A DNA stretch of 64,000 nt from a bacterium 1XD21-13 (GTDB lineage: Bacteria; Bacillota; Clostridia; Lachnospirales; Lachnospiraceae). Below, piece after piece: positions 34,137-43,376 of the stretch. The stretch lies in NCBI GenBank assembly GCA_009917555.1, contig QZDX01000018.1, positions 30,765-94,764 of the forward strand, given 5' to 3'. The first letter of the stretch is position 1. Every line of letters starts with the position of its first letter. The position numbers and the translations under genes were made by a program. Below the pieces are notes generated by a model. The model had not been told where the DNA came from. It saw nothing but the letters and a program-made list of their open reading frames with translations, and did not search any database.

Positions 34137-35564
34137 ATGGTAAAAAGCCCAATGAAAAAAGACGCTTACCGGAAGAATTTTCAGGAGAGGCGGGATTGGT
34201 ATGAGAGGGTACAGAGATCGCCCTTTCGGTTCAAATACCATATCCAGCCTCCCATGGGCTGGCTCAACGATCCCAACGGATTGTGCCAGAAGGATGGCGT
34301 CTATCATATTTATTTTCAGTATTGTCCCTTTTACCCGGAGCTTGGAAGCATTTTCTGGGGACATGTGACTACAAAGGATTTTATTCATTATGAGGAGCAT
34401 GAGCCTGCCCTGTGCTCGGATACAAAGTGGGACTGCAACGGTCCCTACAGCGGCAGTGCTTACCAGGAGGACGGCGTAATTTATTTTTTTTATACGGGAA
34501 ATGTCCGGTATGAGGGAGATTACAATTACGTGACGGACGGGCGGGAACAGAATACGATTCTGGTTACTTCCGAGGATGGATTTACCTTTTCCGAGAAACA
34601 GCTTTTGATGAAAAATGAGGACTATCCGGCAGATATGAGCAAACATGTGCGGGACCCCCAGGTGTTCCGGGAGAATGGCCGTTATTTTATGATTCAGGGC
34701 GCTCGCAGTATTCAGGATGAGGGCTCGATTCTCTTGTTTGAGAGCGAGGACCTGGTTCACTGGTCCTATAAGCTCAGGTTTCAGCCGGAGCAGCCCTTTG
34801 GGTATATGTGGGAGTGTCCCAATTATCTGAAAATCGGGGAGCACAGGTTTCTCTTTACCTGTCCCCAGGGAGTGCCCAGGGATGGGATAGAGTTTGCCAA
34901 TGTGTATCAGTGCGGCTGGTTTCCTCTTACCTATGATTTTGAGGGGGAGGATTATGAGCTTGGAGCCTTTCATTCCCTGGATCGGGGCTTTGACTTCTAT
35001 GCGCCTCAGGTATTTCGGGATGAGGCCGGACGGTGGATTCTCTTTGGATGGATGGCGGTGCCGGATTCCGGGTACGAGGAGCCGACCCTTGAGGACGGGT
35101 GGGTTCACGCCCTGACGATTCCCAGGGAGCTTTATGTGAATGAGGCGGGTCTGCTGTGCCAGAGACCCTTGAAGGAGCTGGAGAAAATGCGAGGGGAAAA
35201 GGTGCAGGGCAGGCTTGAGGAGGGGCTTGAGCGGGAGACCTCGCCCTGCTTTGAGCTGAAGATTCTTATGGAGGAGGGTGCAGGAGCGTTTGAGCTTCAT
35301 CTAAGGGAGGCTGTGGTGCTGTCCTATGAGGACGGAGTGCTTAGCCTGGATATGACCGGCTGTGGCGGTGGAAGAACGGTGCGAAGTTTAAAGGTGGAGA
35401 AGCTTTGGAAGCTTCAGATCTTTTCGGATACTTCCAGTCTGGAGATCTTTGTGAATGATGGCGTGGATGTATTTACCAGCCGGATTTATGATTCTATGGA
35501 GGATTTGGAGATTCGGATGGATGCAGGGAAGCTGCGGGGGACTTGGGAGTATTATCCTATTTAA
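34137..35564 (+). CDS. scrB: Sucrose-6-phosphate hydrolase (GH32)
   Basis: A 475-residue GH32 enzyme from ATG 34137 (GGAGAAG upstream; ATG 34122 overlaps it). The nucleophile motif MGWLNDPNG, the RDPQVF transition-state Asp motif and MWECPNYL with the acid/base Glu are all present. A C-terminal beta-sandwich ends in SLEIFVNDG. It splits sucrose-6-phosphate into glucose-6-phosphate and fructose. Placed directly after the PTS gene. Confidence 0.92.
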   Translation: MVKSPMKKDAYRKNFQERRDWYERVQRSPFRFKYHIQPPMGWLNDPNGLCQKDGVYHIYFQYCPFYPELGSIFWGHVTTKDFIHYEEHEPALCSDTKWDCNGPYSGSAYQEDGVIYFFYTGNVRYEGDYNYVTDGREQNTILVTSEDGFTFSEKQLLMKNEDYPADMSKHVRDPQVFRENGRYFMIQGARSIQDEGSILLFESEDLVHWSYKLRFQPEQPFGYMWECPNYLKIGEHRFLFTCPQGVPRDGIEFANVYQCGWFPLTYDFEGEDYELGAFHSLDRGFDFYAPQVFRDEAGRWILFGWMAVPDSGYEEPTLEDGWVHALTIPRELYVNEAGLLCQRPLKELEKMRGEKVQGRLEEGLERETSPCFELKILMEEGAGAFELHLREAVVLSYEDGVLSLDMTGCGGGRTVRSLKVEKLWKLQIFSDTSSLEIFVNDGVDVFTSRIYDSMEDLEIRMDAGKLRGTWEYYPI

Positions 35565-35590
35565 CAAAAAAGGTGAATCGAATTTTTAGG

Positions 35591-35625
35591 CGGTGTATGG
35601 AAATTAATTTTCATACACCGTTATA
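35591..35625 (+). terminator. Terminator after sucrose genes
   Basis: CGGTGTATG (35591-35599) pairs exactly with CATACACCG (35612-35620). The tail TTATATACTTT is only moderately T-rich. Confidence 0.65.
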
Positions 35626-35962
35626 TACTTTCGGATACTATCCTTTCCATCACTTTCATGCATCCTGTACATGCCCTATGGAGCATTGCAGCGTCTCTGC
35701 AATCCCTCTTAGTATCATTTCGTTATTGTGCAAAAGTAGTGGTGACCTCTTCTCCTTGGAAGGGCCTTTTTGCTTGTCTTTGTCCGGCAGATCAATTTTC
35801 GACGGAAGATGGGAATGAGAATTTTATCATGTCTTTGATTTATATTTTTTAACCTAATGATTATCAGTTTTAGTAATCATATTGTTTTTTTAGAAATTTC
35901 GTGATATATATTGGGCACATGGAAAATATTCTGAAATTTGTTAAAAAGGGAGGACGTGTGGG
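35626..35962 (+). other. Intergenic region before agaS with inverted repeat
   Basis: About 340 bases without a credible gene. The only clear feature is ATGATTA (35857-35863) and TAATCAT (35874-35880), a 7-bp inverted repeat with a 10-base centre. It is possibly an operator for the isomerase/PTS genes. The stretch after it is AT-rich and may hold the promoter, but no strong -35/-10 pair stands out. Confidence 0.45.
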
Positions 35963-37147
35963 ATGAACATTTTTGGTATTTCGGAAGAGAAAATGAGAGA
36001 GACATTCTCTACATTTACATTGTCGGAGATTTATCAGCAGCCTTCTACCTGGAAAAAGACTTGTAACCAGCTGAAGGACTGCAAAAAGGAGCTTCAGGCA
36101 TTTTTGGATCAGGTGTTGAAGGCATATGATTTTGATATTATACTGACGGGGGCGGGAACCAGCGAATTTGTAGGGAATTCTTTATACCAGGCTTTGAATA
36201 AAAAGTATTGTTATAAGGTGAAATCCTATGCCACAACGGATATTGTGCCTTCACCGGAGAATTTCCTTTCCCGTACCAAGCCGACAATTCTGGTAAGCTT
36301 TGGACGCTCCGGGAATTCCCCGGAGACCATAGGCGCTGTGGATGCGGCAGAAGTGGTATGCCAGAACCTATACCATTTGTTTGTAACATGTAATGAGAAC
36401 GGCAGTCTCTCCAAAATGGGGAAGAATCGTGAAAACTGCTTTGTACTGAATTTGACGCCGGAGACCCATGATCAGTCCTTTGCCATGACTTCAAGCTTTT
36501 CCAATATGTATATGGCGACCTATCTGGCGTTTAACCTGGAACGGGTGGAGGAGATCAGCGAGAAAATTGATAAGATTTGTGCTGCGGGAAGTGAATTCCT
36601 GGAGAAAAATTATACCATTGCCCGGCAGATTGTGAATGAATTTGATTTTGAGCGGATTGTATATCTGGGAAATGTGGCTTTGAAAGGCGTTGCCCAGGAA
36701 TCTGCGTTGAAAATGCTGGAACTGACGGCAGGAGAAGTGGCGACGATGTACGATTCCCCCTTGGGCTTCCGCCATGGTCCCAAGTCGGTCATTGATAACA
36801 GGACATTAATTGTTATATATTTAAGTGATGACGCTTACCGCCGGAGCTATGAACTGGATCTTGTCCGGGAGATGAGCTCCCAGAGAAAAAAGAACCGCAT
36901 TGCGGTAGTGATGAATACAGCCTGTGAGGAAGTAAAGAGCCTGGTAGATTATACCATAGAAATGCCGGTGGGAGAATCCTTAGAGAATGTATTTCTTGGT
37001 TTTGAATATATTTTATTCGCCCAGACGCTTGCGGTTTTAAAGTCCCTGGATTTGGGACATACGCCGGATAATCCATGTCCTACCGGGGAAGTGAATCGGG
37101 TGGTAACAGGGGTGACATTGTATCCATATACACTGAGTGCGGATTGA
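35963..37147 (+). CDS. agaS: AgaS-type sugar-phosphate isomerase/deaminase (SIS domains)
   Basis: A 394-residue protein with GGGAGG before ATG. It has two SIS domains: IILTGAGTSEFVGNSLYQAL and LVSFGRSGNSPETIGAVDAAE in the first, IVYLGNVALKGVAQESALKMLELTAGEVATMYDSPLGFRHGPKS in the second. The length and the RHGPKS loop match AgaS, which deaminates/isomerises galactosamine-6-phosphate to tagatose-6-phosphate. It leads a split operon with a mannose-family PTS, so the imported sugar is probably galactosamine or N-acetylgalactosamine. Confidence 0.85.
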   Translation: MNIFGISEEKMRETFSTFTLSEIYQQPSTWKKTCNQLKDCKKELQAFLDQVLKAYDFDIILTGAGTSEFVGNSLYQALNKKYCYKVKSYATTDIVPSPENFLSRTKPTILVSFGRSGNSPETIGAVDAAEVVCQNLYHLFVTCNENGSLSKMGKNRENCFVLNLTPETHDQSFAMTSSFSNMYMATYLAFNLERVEEISEKIDKICAAGSEFLEKNYTIARQIVNEFDFERIVYLGNVALKGVAQESALKMLELTAGEVATMYDSPLGFRHGPKSVIDNRTLIVIYLSDDAYRRSYELDLVREMSSQRKKNRIAVVMNTACEEVKSLVDYTIEMPVGESLENVFLGFEYILFAQTLAVLKSLDLGHTPDNPCPTGEVNRVVTGVTLYPYTLSAD

Positions 37148-37149
37148 TA

Positions 37150-37169
37150 TTACGGAACTGGAATAGGAG
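37150..37169 (+). repeat. Repeated translation-start module, copy A
   Basis: TTACGGAACTGGAATAGGAG, identical over 20 bases to 51888-51907. It ends in the Shine-Dalgarno sequence of the EIIA gene, seven bases before the ATG. Related copies lie at 49711-49731 and, less complete, 20129-20150. Confidence 0.8.
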
Positions 37170-37176
37170 GAGAAAT

Positions 37177-37617
37177 ATGGTAGGTTTATTGATTACTGGC
37201 CATGGCCGCTTTGCAAGCGGGCTGGGTTCTGCTTTAAAGCTGGTAACGGGCAATACGGAGCATATTGCTTATGTGGAATTTGAGGAGGAGCATTCTACGG
37301 AGACACTCACGGAAAACCTGAACAAGGCTTTCGAGGAGTTAAAGGACTGTGACGGTGTACTGGTCCTTGCGGATCTGGCAGGAGGATCGCCTTTTAAATG
37401 TGCGGTAGAATGCAAATTTGCACGAGGGGGACAGAAAATCGAGGTTGTGGCAGGGGCCAATCTTCCTATGCTGGTAGAGGGTTCCATGATGATGGGCGCC
37501 TTTGATTCTCCCTTGGAGCTGGCGAATTCCCTGATTCAGACGGGAAAAGAGTATATCGTCCGGTTTGAGCTGGAGACAAGGAAAGAAGAGGAAGAAGAGG
37601 AAGAGGACGGAATTTAA
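37177..37617 (+). CDS. PTS mannose-family EIIA
   Basis: A 146-residue protein from ATG 37177. MVGLLITGHGRF places the phosphorylated His at residue 9; VLVLADLAGGSPF follows as usual for this fold. The C-terminus is an acidic E-run (EEEEEEEDGI). It passes phosphate from HPr to the EIIB encoded at 39161. It is separated from the other PTS genes by a minus-strand AraC gene and terminator. Confidence 0.88.
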   Translation: MVGLLITGHGRFASGLGSALKLVTGNTEHIAYVEFEEEHSTETLTENLNKAFEELKDCDGVLVLADLAGGSPFKCAVECKFARGGQKIEVVAGANLPMLVEGSMMMGAFDSPLELANSLIQTGKEYIVRFELETRKEEEEEEEDGI

Positions 37618-37655
37618 GAAGTACCTTACAGAGATAACTTTAAGCCCAAAAAATT

Positions 37656-37727
37656 GCAGGCTTTTCTATATAGGATGCCCACGAAGCTAGTGGAATCCGG
37701 ATATTAGAAAAGCCTGCTTTTGTTTTT
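37656..37727. terminator. Bidirectional terminator between EIIA and AraC genes
   Basis: GCAGGCTTTTCTA (37656-37668) pairs perfectly with TAGAAAAGCCTGC (37705-37717). Inside are GGAT/ATCC and CCAC/GTGG helices. T runs follow on the plus strand, and A-rich sequence before it gives T residues on the minus strand. It ends two convergent genes. Confidence 0.85.
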
Positions 37728-37738
37728 TCGTAAAAGAA

Positions 37739-38929
37739 TTAAAATTTATAAAGTGTCTTGGCATATTCACTGGGAGCCATGCCATATTTCTGGGTAAATG
37801 CCCTGGAAAAATAGTGAATGGAGTTAAAGCTGAGCATCAGGGCAATCTCACTGATGGTGTATTTGCCCTCGCAGATCATTTGCCGGCTCTTTTCCAATTT
37901 TAACTCACTGATATATTTTTTTGGCGGCTGCTCCAGGTTCTCATTAAACAAGATTTGAAGAGAAGATCGTGACAGGGAAAACTTCTGGCAGATCTCTGAC
38001 ACGGTAATAGGTTCATAGATGGTCTTGTCAATATAAGCGAGGATCTGCTCCAGCAGTTCATCCTGGTAATGCTGCCTTGCTTCTGTGGTGGGGCGTATTC
38101 CCTTTACATCAATAAACTGTGACTGAAGAAGGCGGATAATGGTTTCCTGCAGCAGGCAGAGCATCAGGCTGTTCATATAAGGGATCTGCGAGGAACTTTC
38201 AGCGACGAAGGTTTTCACAAGGGTATGTATTTTTTTATCATAACCAAAGACTTTATTAATCAGCGGTTCATAGTGGGAACCATCCATATCCTCGCTCAAG
38301 GTCTCCATGTCAAATAGAATCGTCACATAGGAGCAGCCCTGAGAGGTTTCCTGGGTATGAAATTGCTGGGGACCATAAATAATAAGTTCCTGCTCCTTGA
38401 GCTCATAGGATTTTCCATCCACGATAGAAACCATGCTTCCCCGATCCACATAGGTTAACTCAAAATAGGAATGCTTTTCTCCTGTAAATTGATAACTGGA
38501 GTTGCGGATCGAGTAATAGTAGCCCAGTATCTCGCTGATTCGGACACGAGGGAGAATCCGTTCAAAGAGATAGGGCGGTAAAAGGGCTTCTACGGTAGAC
38601 GAGTAATCGGCAATGGTAATCATCCTGCAGGTGATGTTAGAGGTGATGGCGACCAGTGAAAAATATACGCCTGGCTTGAGCTTTACCAATCGGTGGATAG
38701 CAAATACCTCAAGCTTGTCGGATACCGGTTCGCTTCCAATGACAAGGGCTGCCATGCCGTCCTGCATTTCCAGACAAACCTCACAGTCAAAGTGGTAGAG
38801 CTGGCTGATATTGCGTTTTGCGATTATATGCCAATCCCGGCAGATCATTCCGGTTTCTTCCAGATTTATAGGCGTCTCATAGACGTTCCCATATGGTTCA
38901 AAGGATGCACTAGATGTTTTGTGTTGCAT
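37739..38929 (-). CDS. AraC-family regulator of mannose-type PTS
   Basis: A 396-residue protein from ATG 38929 with ACGGAGG upstream; longer frames lack it. The N-terminal two-thirds is a sensor with cupin-like features (YSYFELTYVDRGSMVSIVDGKSYELKEQELIIYGP). The last 100 residues hold two HTH motifs (VSEICQKFSLSRSSLQILFNENL, ISEIALMLSFNSIHYFSRAFTQKYGMAPSEY). It is divergent from EIIB-EIIC-EIID and probably activates them. Confidence 0.88.
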   Translation of the reverse strand: MQHKTSSASFEPYGNVYETPINLEETGMICRDWHIIAKRNISQLYHFDCEVCLEMQDGMAALVIGSEPVSDKLEVFAIHRLVKLKPGVYFSLVAITSNITCRMITIADYSSTVEALLPPYLFERILPRVRISEILGYYYSIRNSSYQFTGEKHSYFELTYVDRGSMVSIVDGKSYELKEQELIIYGPQQFHTQETSQGCSYVTILFDMETLSEDMDGSHYEPLINKVFGYDKKIHTLVKTFVAESSSQIPYMNSLMLCLLQETIIRLLQSQFIDVKGIRPTTEARQHYQDELLEQILAYIDKTIYEPITVSEICQKFSLSRSSLQILFNENLEQPPKKYISELKLEKSRQMICEGKYTISEIALMLSFNSIHYFSRAFTQKYGMAPSEYAKTLYKF

Positions 38930-39096
38930 AAAGATACCTCCGTAATTATACTTATTATAGCTTTTTTTGTGAAAAATGTCTATTAAAAAGGGGAAAATGG
39001 TGAAAAACAGCATGAAAATTTCAAAAAAAATAAAGAGAAAATAAAAAGTTTAAAAAAAATGTTAAAAGTTCTAAAGACTTATTTTCCCACAGGTTT

Positions 39097-39124
39097 TATA
39101 ATCAAAGTACTCAAAAAGTACTTT
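39097..39124 (+). promoter_or_regulatory. Promoter -10 and inverted repeat before EIIB
   Basis: TATAAT (39097-39102) has no good -35 at 17 bases. It is followed by AAAGTACT (39104-39111) and AGTACTTT (39117-39124), a perfect 8-bp inverted repeat. The layout suits a regulated promoter controlled from the divergent AraC gene or a repressor. Confidence 0.6.
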
Positions 39125-39160
39125 TCAAGAGAAAATTTATAGGTAAGGAGGGAGTAGGGT

Positions 39161-39634
39161 ATGCCCAACATTTTGTTAACAAGAATTGATAACCGCCTCA
39201 TACATGGCCAGGTAGGCGTAACATGGACAATGACACTGGGGGCGAATCTGATTGTTGTGGCAGATGACGAAACTGCAGAAAATGAGCTGATGCAGCAGCT
39301 TATGTCTACCACAGCGAAATCCTCAGGCGCAGGGGTAAGATTCTTTACGGTCCAGAAAACCATTGATATTATTCATAAGGCAGCGGATCGACAGAAGATT
39401 TTTATTATCTGCAAGACACCAAAGGAAGTGCGCCGTCTGATTGAGGGGGGCGTTCCCATCAAGGAAGTAAATGTAGGAAATATGCATTTTACCCAGGGGA
39501 AACGCCAGATTAGCAAAAAGGTGTATGTGGATGACCAGGATATGGCAGACCTGAAAGCAATTCAGGATGCCGGAGTTGACCTATATATACAGGATGTACC
39601 TGGTGACTTGAAAGAACGTATTAAAGAATTCTAG
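39161..39634 (+). CDS. PTS mannose-family EIIB
   Basis: A 157-residue protein, MPNILLTRIDNRLIHGQVGVTW, with the phosphorylated His at residue 15. KEVNVGNMHFTQGKRQI is characteristic of the galactosamine/sorbose branch. It transfers phosphate to the sugar passing through EIIC/EIID. GGAGGGAG precedes the start. Confidence 0.9.
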   Translation: MPNILLTRIDNRLIHGQVGVTWTMTLGANLIVVADDETAENELMQQLMSTTAKSSGAGVRFFTVQKTIDIIHKAADRQKIFIICKTPKEVRRLIEGGVPIKEVNVGNMHFTQGKRQISKKVYVDDQDMADLKAIQDAGVDLYIQDVPGDLKERIKEF

Positions 39635-39670
39635 ATGACTAGATGAAACCAAAGAAAGGAACGCTATTTT

Positions 39671-40462
39671 ATGGAAATTACATTGATGCAGGGCATAGGC
39701 CTGGCAATTATGGCAATTATTGTAGGTGTTGACTTTTGGTTGGAAGGTCTCTTTATCTTCCGTCCCATTATTGTAAGTACATTAACCGGATTGATTTTGG
39801 GAGATGTGCAGCTTGGACTTCTTACGGGTGGTATTACGGAGCTCGCTTTCGCCGGTCTTACTCCGGCAGGAGGAACACAGCCTCCGAACCCGGTTCTGGC
39901 AGGCGTTATGTCTACGGTTATTGCATACACGACCAAGACAGAGGCTTCCGGTGCAATGGCTTTGGCATTGCCTTTTAGCTTCTTAATGCAGTATATCATT
40001 TTGTTCTGCTACTCCACTTTCTCATTCTTTATGAAGGGTGCTGACAAGGCGGCTGAGGAAGCAGATACGGCTAAGATCGTAAAGATCAACATGACATGTA
40101 CTGCCATTATCGCTCTTTTGTATGGCATTATAGTATTCCTCTGTGCATACGTTGCCCAGGATGCCATGAAAGCATTCGTTGAGATACTGCCTGAGTGGCT
40201 GACACATGGATTTGAGGTGGCAGGTGGAATTCTTCCTGCAGTTGGTTTTGCTATGCTTTTGAAGGTTATGCTCAAGGGAGAATTTGTTCCCTATCTGTTG
40301 ATTGGATTTGTAATTGCATGCTTCTTGGATTTCTCCAATTTGCTGCCTATCGCAGTAGTAGGTGTAGCCCTGGCTCTCTTTGTATTCAATATTGAGAAGG
40401 GCGTAAAAGCAGGCGTGGCGGTTAAAAATACGGTAGAGGAGGACGAAGAGGATGGCATCTAA
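39671..40462 (+). CDS. PTS mannose-family EIIC
   Basis: A 263-residue membrane protein with about seven helices, including GLILGDVQLGLLTGGITELAFAGLTPAGGTQPP, the family signature. It ends in an acidic tail like EIIA and overlaps the EIID start by 11 bp, so the two are translated together. Confidence 0.9.
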   Translation: MEITLMQGIGLAIMAIIVGVDFWLEGLFIFRPIIVSTLTGLILGDVQLGLLTGGITELAFAGLTPAGGTQPPNPVLAGVMSTVIAYTTKTEASGAMALALPFSFLMQYIILFCYSTFSFFMKGADKAAEEADTAKIVKINMTCTAIIALLYGIIVFLCAYVAQDAMKAFVEILPEWLTHGFEVAGGILPAVGFAMLLKVMLKGEFVPYLLIGFVIACFLDFSNLLPIAVVGVALALFVFNIEKGVKAGVAVKNTVEEDEEDGI

Positions 40463-41255
40463 TGAAAATAAGGTTTTAACAAAAAAAGATATTAATAAGC
40501 TGGCATTTGACTCCGTATTTCTTCAGGCAGGCTTCAACTATGAAAGAATGCAGTCCAGTGGTTTCCTGCAGGCCCAGCTTCCGGCTTTGAAAAAGATTTA
40601 TAAGGATGACAAGGAGGGCTTGTCCGCAGCTATGACGGATAACCTGGAATTCATCAATACGCATCCGAACCTGGTTGGTTTCCTGATGGGGCTTCTGGTT
40701 TCTATGGAAGAATCCCATTCGGACAGAAGTATTATTAAGGGCTTGAAGGTTGCGCTGTTTGCGCCCCTTGCAGGTATCGGAGATGCAATTTTCTGGTTTA
40801 CCCTTCTTCCCATTGTAGCAGGTATCTGTTCCTCTATGGCAATGGAAGGAAGTGTCATGGGACCAATTATATTCTTCCTGGTATACCTGGCAATCTTCAT
40901 TATGAGATGGTTCTGGACACACCTGGGCTATAATCTGGGCGTGAAAGCAGTGGCACAGATTACGGATATCTTGGAAGTGCTGGCAAAGGCAGCTACTGTT
41001 CTGGGCTGTACGGTTATCGGCGGTCTGATTGCTTCTTATGTAAGCATCAATGTACAGACGGAGATCGTAGTAAACGAAGCAAAGACCGTTGCCCTGCAAA
41101 GTGACTTCTTTGATATGATTTTCCCGAATATTCTATCCATCGGATATGTATTCCTGATGTACTACTTCCTGAAGAAAAAGAAAGTCAGTCCGGTAGTATT
41201 GATTGTGGTAACCTTCCTGCTGTCCATAGTTCTTTCTTTCCTGGGAATTCTGTAA
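40452..41255 (+). CDS. PTS mannose-family EIID
   Basis: A 267-residue protein: ASGFLQAQLPALKKIY-like cytoplasmic start, NTHPNLVGFLMGLLVSMEE and LFAPLAGIGDAIFWFTLLPI family motifs, then C-terminal helices. It completes the EIIC/EIID sugar channel. Substrate inferred from the nearby AgaS. Confidence 0.9.
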   Translation: MASNENKVLTKKDINKLAFDSVFLQAGFNYERMQSSGFLQAQLPALKKIYKDDKEGLSAAMTDNLEFINTHPNLVGFLMGLLVSMEESHSDRSIIKGLKVALFAPLAGIGDAIFWFTLLPIVAGICSSMAMEGSVMGPIIFFLVYLAIFIMRWFWTHLGYNLGVKAVAQITDILEVLAKAATVLGCTVIGGLIASYVSINVQTEIVVNEAKTVALQSDFFDMIFPNILSIGYVFLMYYFLKKKKVSPVVLIVVTFLLSIVLSFLGIL

Positions 41256-41325
41256 GTAGAAAACCTGATTGTTAAAAGGTTTAAGGAGATAGTATTAGCT
41301 TTATAGAAGGTATTTAATATTAAGC

Positions 41326-41365
41326 AGCTGCCGTGAAATGAATCATTTGTCATTTCACGGCAGCT
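41326..41365 (+). terminator. Terminator after mannose-type PTS
   Basis: AGCTGCCGTGAAATGA (41326-41341) pairs with TCATTTCACGGCAGCT (41350-41365). A very strong 16-bp stem with a weak T tail. Confidence 0.8.
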
Positions 41366-41395
41366 TTGAACATCAAAATATACCCAAATGCTTAG

Positions 41396-41575
41396 GATAA
41401 AGTCTTTATTGGTACCCATGGGTGTAGCTTGGAATTCGGAGTAAAATGTCTTGCAAAATATGCGGAACTCTCTGGCTTTGATTGTATCATAACAGATGAT
41501 GAAATAGATCCGGAAACGCAGGAAATGATAAGAGAGAATTGTCAAAAGCTGATTGTGGCTTGGGGAATGCAATAG
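41396..41575 (+). pseudogene. C-terminal remnant of a DeoR-family regulator
   Basis: A frame open from 41396 to a TAG at 41573-41575 reads EFGVKCLAKYAELSGFDC then IITDDEIDPETQEMIRENCQ. The 'aelsgfDxIITDdxid' pattern closes DeoR-family sensor domains. The remaining 200 residues with the HTH are absent, replaced upstream by the PTS terminator. It suggests that this locus once had a DeoR/AgaR-type regulator. Confidence 0.6.
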
Positions 41576-42478
41576 ATGGAGAGAGTAATGGAAGAAAAAG
41601 AGTTAATAACAAGTGAAAATATGCATGCATGGGATGGGAGGATTCTTGTGACCGGCGCTACCGGCTTTCTGGGAAGCCGGATTGTTCGGGCATATGAGAA
41701 AAGCTGCCGGGTATTCGCCCCAAACCATCAGGAAATGGATATCTGCCATATGGATTCGGTGAGAGCATATATAGAGAAAGTGCGGCCGCAGATAGCGGTC
41801 CACTGTGCTGCTGCCTCGGATACCCTCTGGTGCCAGGAGCATCCGGAAGCGTCTTTTCGGATCAATGTGGAAGGAGCGGAGCATATGGCCCGTGTCTGTG
41901 GGGATTTGGGAACTAAACTGATATTTTGCAGTTCGGATCAGATCTATTTTGGAAGTGGGGGGATGGAACCCCACAAAGAAAATGAGGAAGTAAGCCCGGC
42001 CGGAGAGTACGGAAGACAGAAGCTGGAAGCGGAAAAGAGATGTGCAAGATTTTGCTCGGACAGTGTGAGCCTGCGGCTTTGCTGGATGTATGACAGCGAA
42101 CGGCTTTTGGAGAAAGAACATGGGAACTTTCTGACTGCTTTTTTACAGGCCGTAGCTGAAGAACGGGAGATGGTGTATCCCATCTATGATTACCGGGGAA
42201 TTACGGATGTGAGACTGGTGGTTGAAAATCTGGAGAAAGTTTTTAAACTTCCGGGCGGCGTTTACAATTTTGGTTCGGAAAATGATTACAATATTTATGA
42301 GACTGTCCACAGACTTCTTAAAAAACTCGGATATTCCACGGAAAGGTTGAAGAAAAATGAGACTGCTTTTGCCGGAAATCCCCGTAATATCCGAGTTCAT
42401 ATGGGGAAAGCAGAAACATTTGGGATTGAATTTCCGAAGACTTTGGAAAGGCTTGTGGAATGTGTGAATAGCATATAA
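41576..42478 (+). CDS. NAD-dependent sugar-nucleotide epimerase/reductase-like SDR
   Basis: A 300-residue extended SDR protein. ILVTGATGFLGSRIVRAYE is the nucleotide-binding motif, CSSDQIYFGS resembles the S/T site, and YGRQKLEAE is the catalytic YxxxK. It most resembles RmlD (dTDP-4-dehydrorhamnose reductase)-type proteins, but no rhamnose genes are nearby, so the substrate is uncertain. Its ATG directly follows the stop of the DeoR remnant. Confidence 0.8.
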   Translation: MERVMEEKELITSENMHAWDGRILVTGATGFLGSRIVRAYEKSCRVFAPNHQEMDICHMDSVRAYIEKVRPQIAVHCAAASDTLWCQEHPEASFRINVEGAEHMARVCGDLGTKLIFCSSDQIYFGSGGMEPHKENEEVSPAGEYGRQKLEAEKRCARFCSDSVSLRLCWMYDSERLLEKEHGNFLTAFLQAVAEEREMVYPIYDYRGITDVRLVVENLEKVFKLPGGVYNFGSENDYNIYETVHRLLKKLGYSTERLKKNETAFAGNPRNIRVHMGKAETFGIEFPKTLERLVECVNSI

Positions 42479-42584
42479 CGGTAAAATGTTACTCATTGGC
42501 AGGAGCCGTCGGATGATGGCACCCTCCTTTATTATTCTATTTGATTAAAAGATGAACTTTGCATCTGTAAAACAACAATAAATC

Positions 42585-42613
42585 TTTTCATTCCCTTTTT
42601 CTTATAGTATAAT
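42585..42613 (+). promoter_or_regulatory. Promoter of Uma2-like gene
   Basis: TTTTCA (42585-42590), 17-base spacer, TATAAT (42608-42613). The 137-base leader that follows contains a small GCTCAG/CTGAGC hairpin near 42674. Confidence 0.55.
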
Positions 42614-42750
42614 GGTAACAACAGTTCCATAACTCTATGTATACATGAAGTGGAACATAACAATACCCAAGAAAGCTCAGAACAGCTGAGCCTGGCAGCA
42701 AATGTACCGGAAGACATATTGCAGAACTGTCAAAGAAGGGATGTGAATCA

Positions 42751-43311
42751 ATGCCGTTGCTAAAAAATGAATATCAAAAGCAGGAAAAGATGAACGGTGT
42801 CATCTATGATATGTCACCCTCCGCAGATTATAAGCATGGGATTATTAACAATAATATTAATGCAATTATAAAGGCCGGATTAAAGGACAGCCTTTGCCTT
42901 GTGTTTATGGAAAACCTGGATTTTAGGTATCATCCCGAAGAAAATGATGATTATGTGGTCCCGGATGTTATGATTATCTGTGATCGAAAGCATCTGAAGG
43001 GCGGAGCCTACAGCGGAGTGCCCAAGTTTATCGTGGAAACTCTAAGCCCCTCAACAGCCTTTCGTGATAAGACAGACAAAATGACAGCTTACGAAAAAGC
43101 AGGCGTGGAAGAATACTGGATCGTGTTTCCCCAGGGAAAATCCGTTGAGATTTATTATTTGACAGAAGGAAAATATGTCCTGACCAACAGCTACATTCTC
43201 CAGGAAGATGAAGAAGAAAAGGATTACAATGCAAAGACAGAGATATCCCTAAAAGGATTTCCCCACATCACTATGAAGCTGGAAGACATATTTGAAGGCA
43301 TGGACCCGTAA
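42751..43311 (+). CDS. Uma2-family (DUF820) nuclease-fold protein
   Basis: A 186-residue protein with the Uma2 fold pattern: GVIYDMSPSADYKHG, DYVVPDVMIICD, PKFIVETLSPST, KMTAYEKAGVEEYWIV. The PD...(E/D)xK nuclease-type residues are D in VPDVMI and E/S in VETLSPS. The family is widespread, often in many copies, with no settled function. It stands alone after a long leader. Confidence 0.85.
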   Translation: MPLLKNEYQKQEKMNGVIYDMSPSADYKHGIINNNINAIIKAGLKDSLCLVFMENLDFRYHPEENDDYVVPDVMIICDRKHLKGGAYSGVPKFIVETLSPSTAFRDKTDKMTAYEKAGVEEYWIVFPQGKSVEIYYLTEGKYVLTNSYILQEDEEEKDYNAKTEISLKGFPHITMKLEDIFEGMDP

Positions 43312-43376
43312 CCCTTATCAGTAATTTCCGCATAACCGATAAAAAGAGTACAAAGCTTTGACAGGAGGCAAAAAAA

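Noticed and set aside
34113..35300. 395-codon minus-strand frame opposite scrB
   Set aside because: Composition artefact of G-rich coding on the other strand; GH32 motifs are intact on the plus strand.
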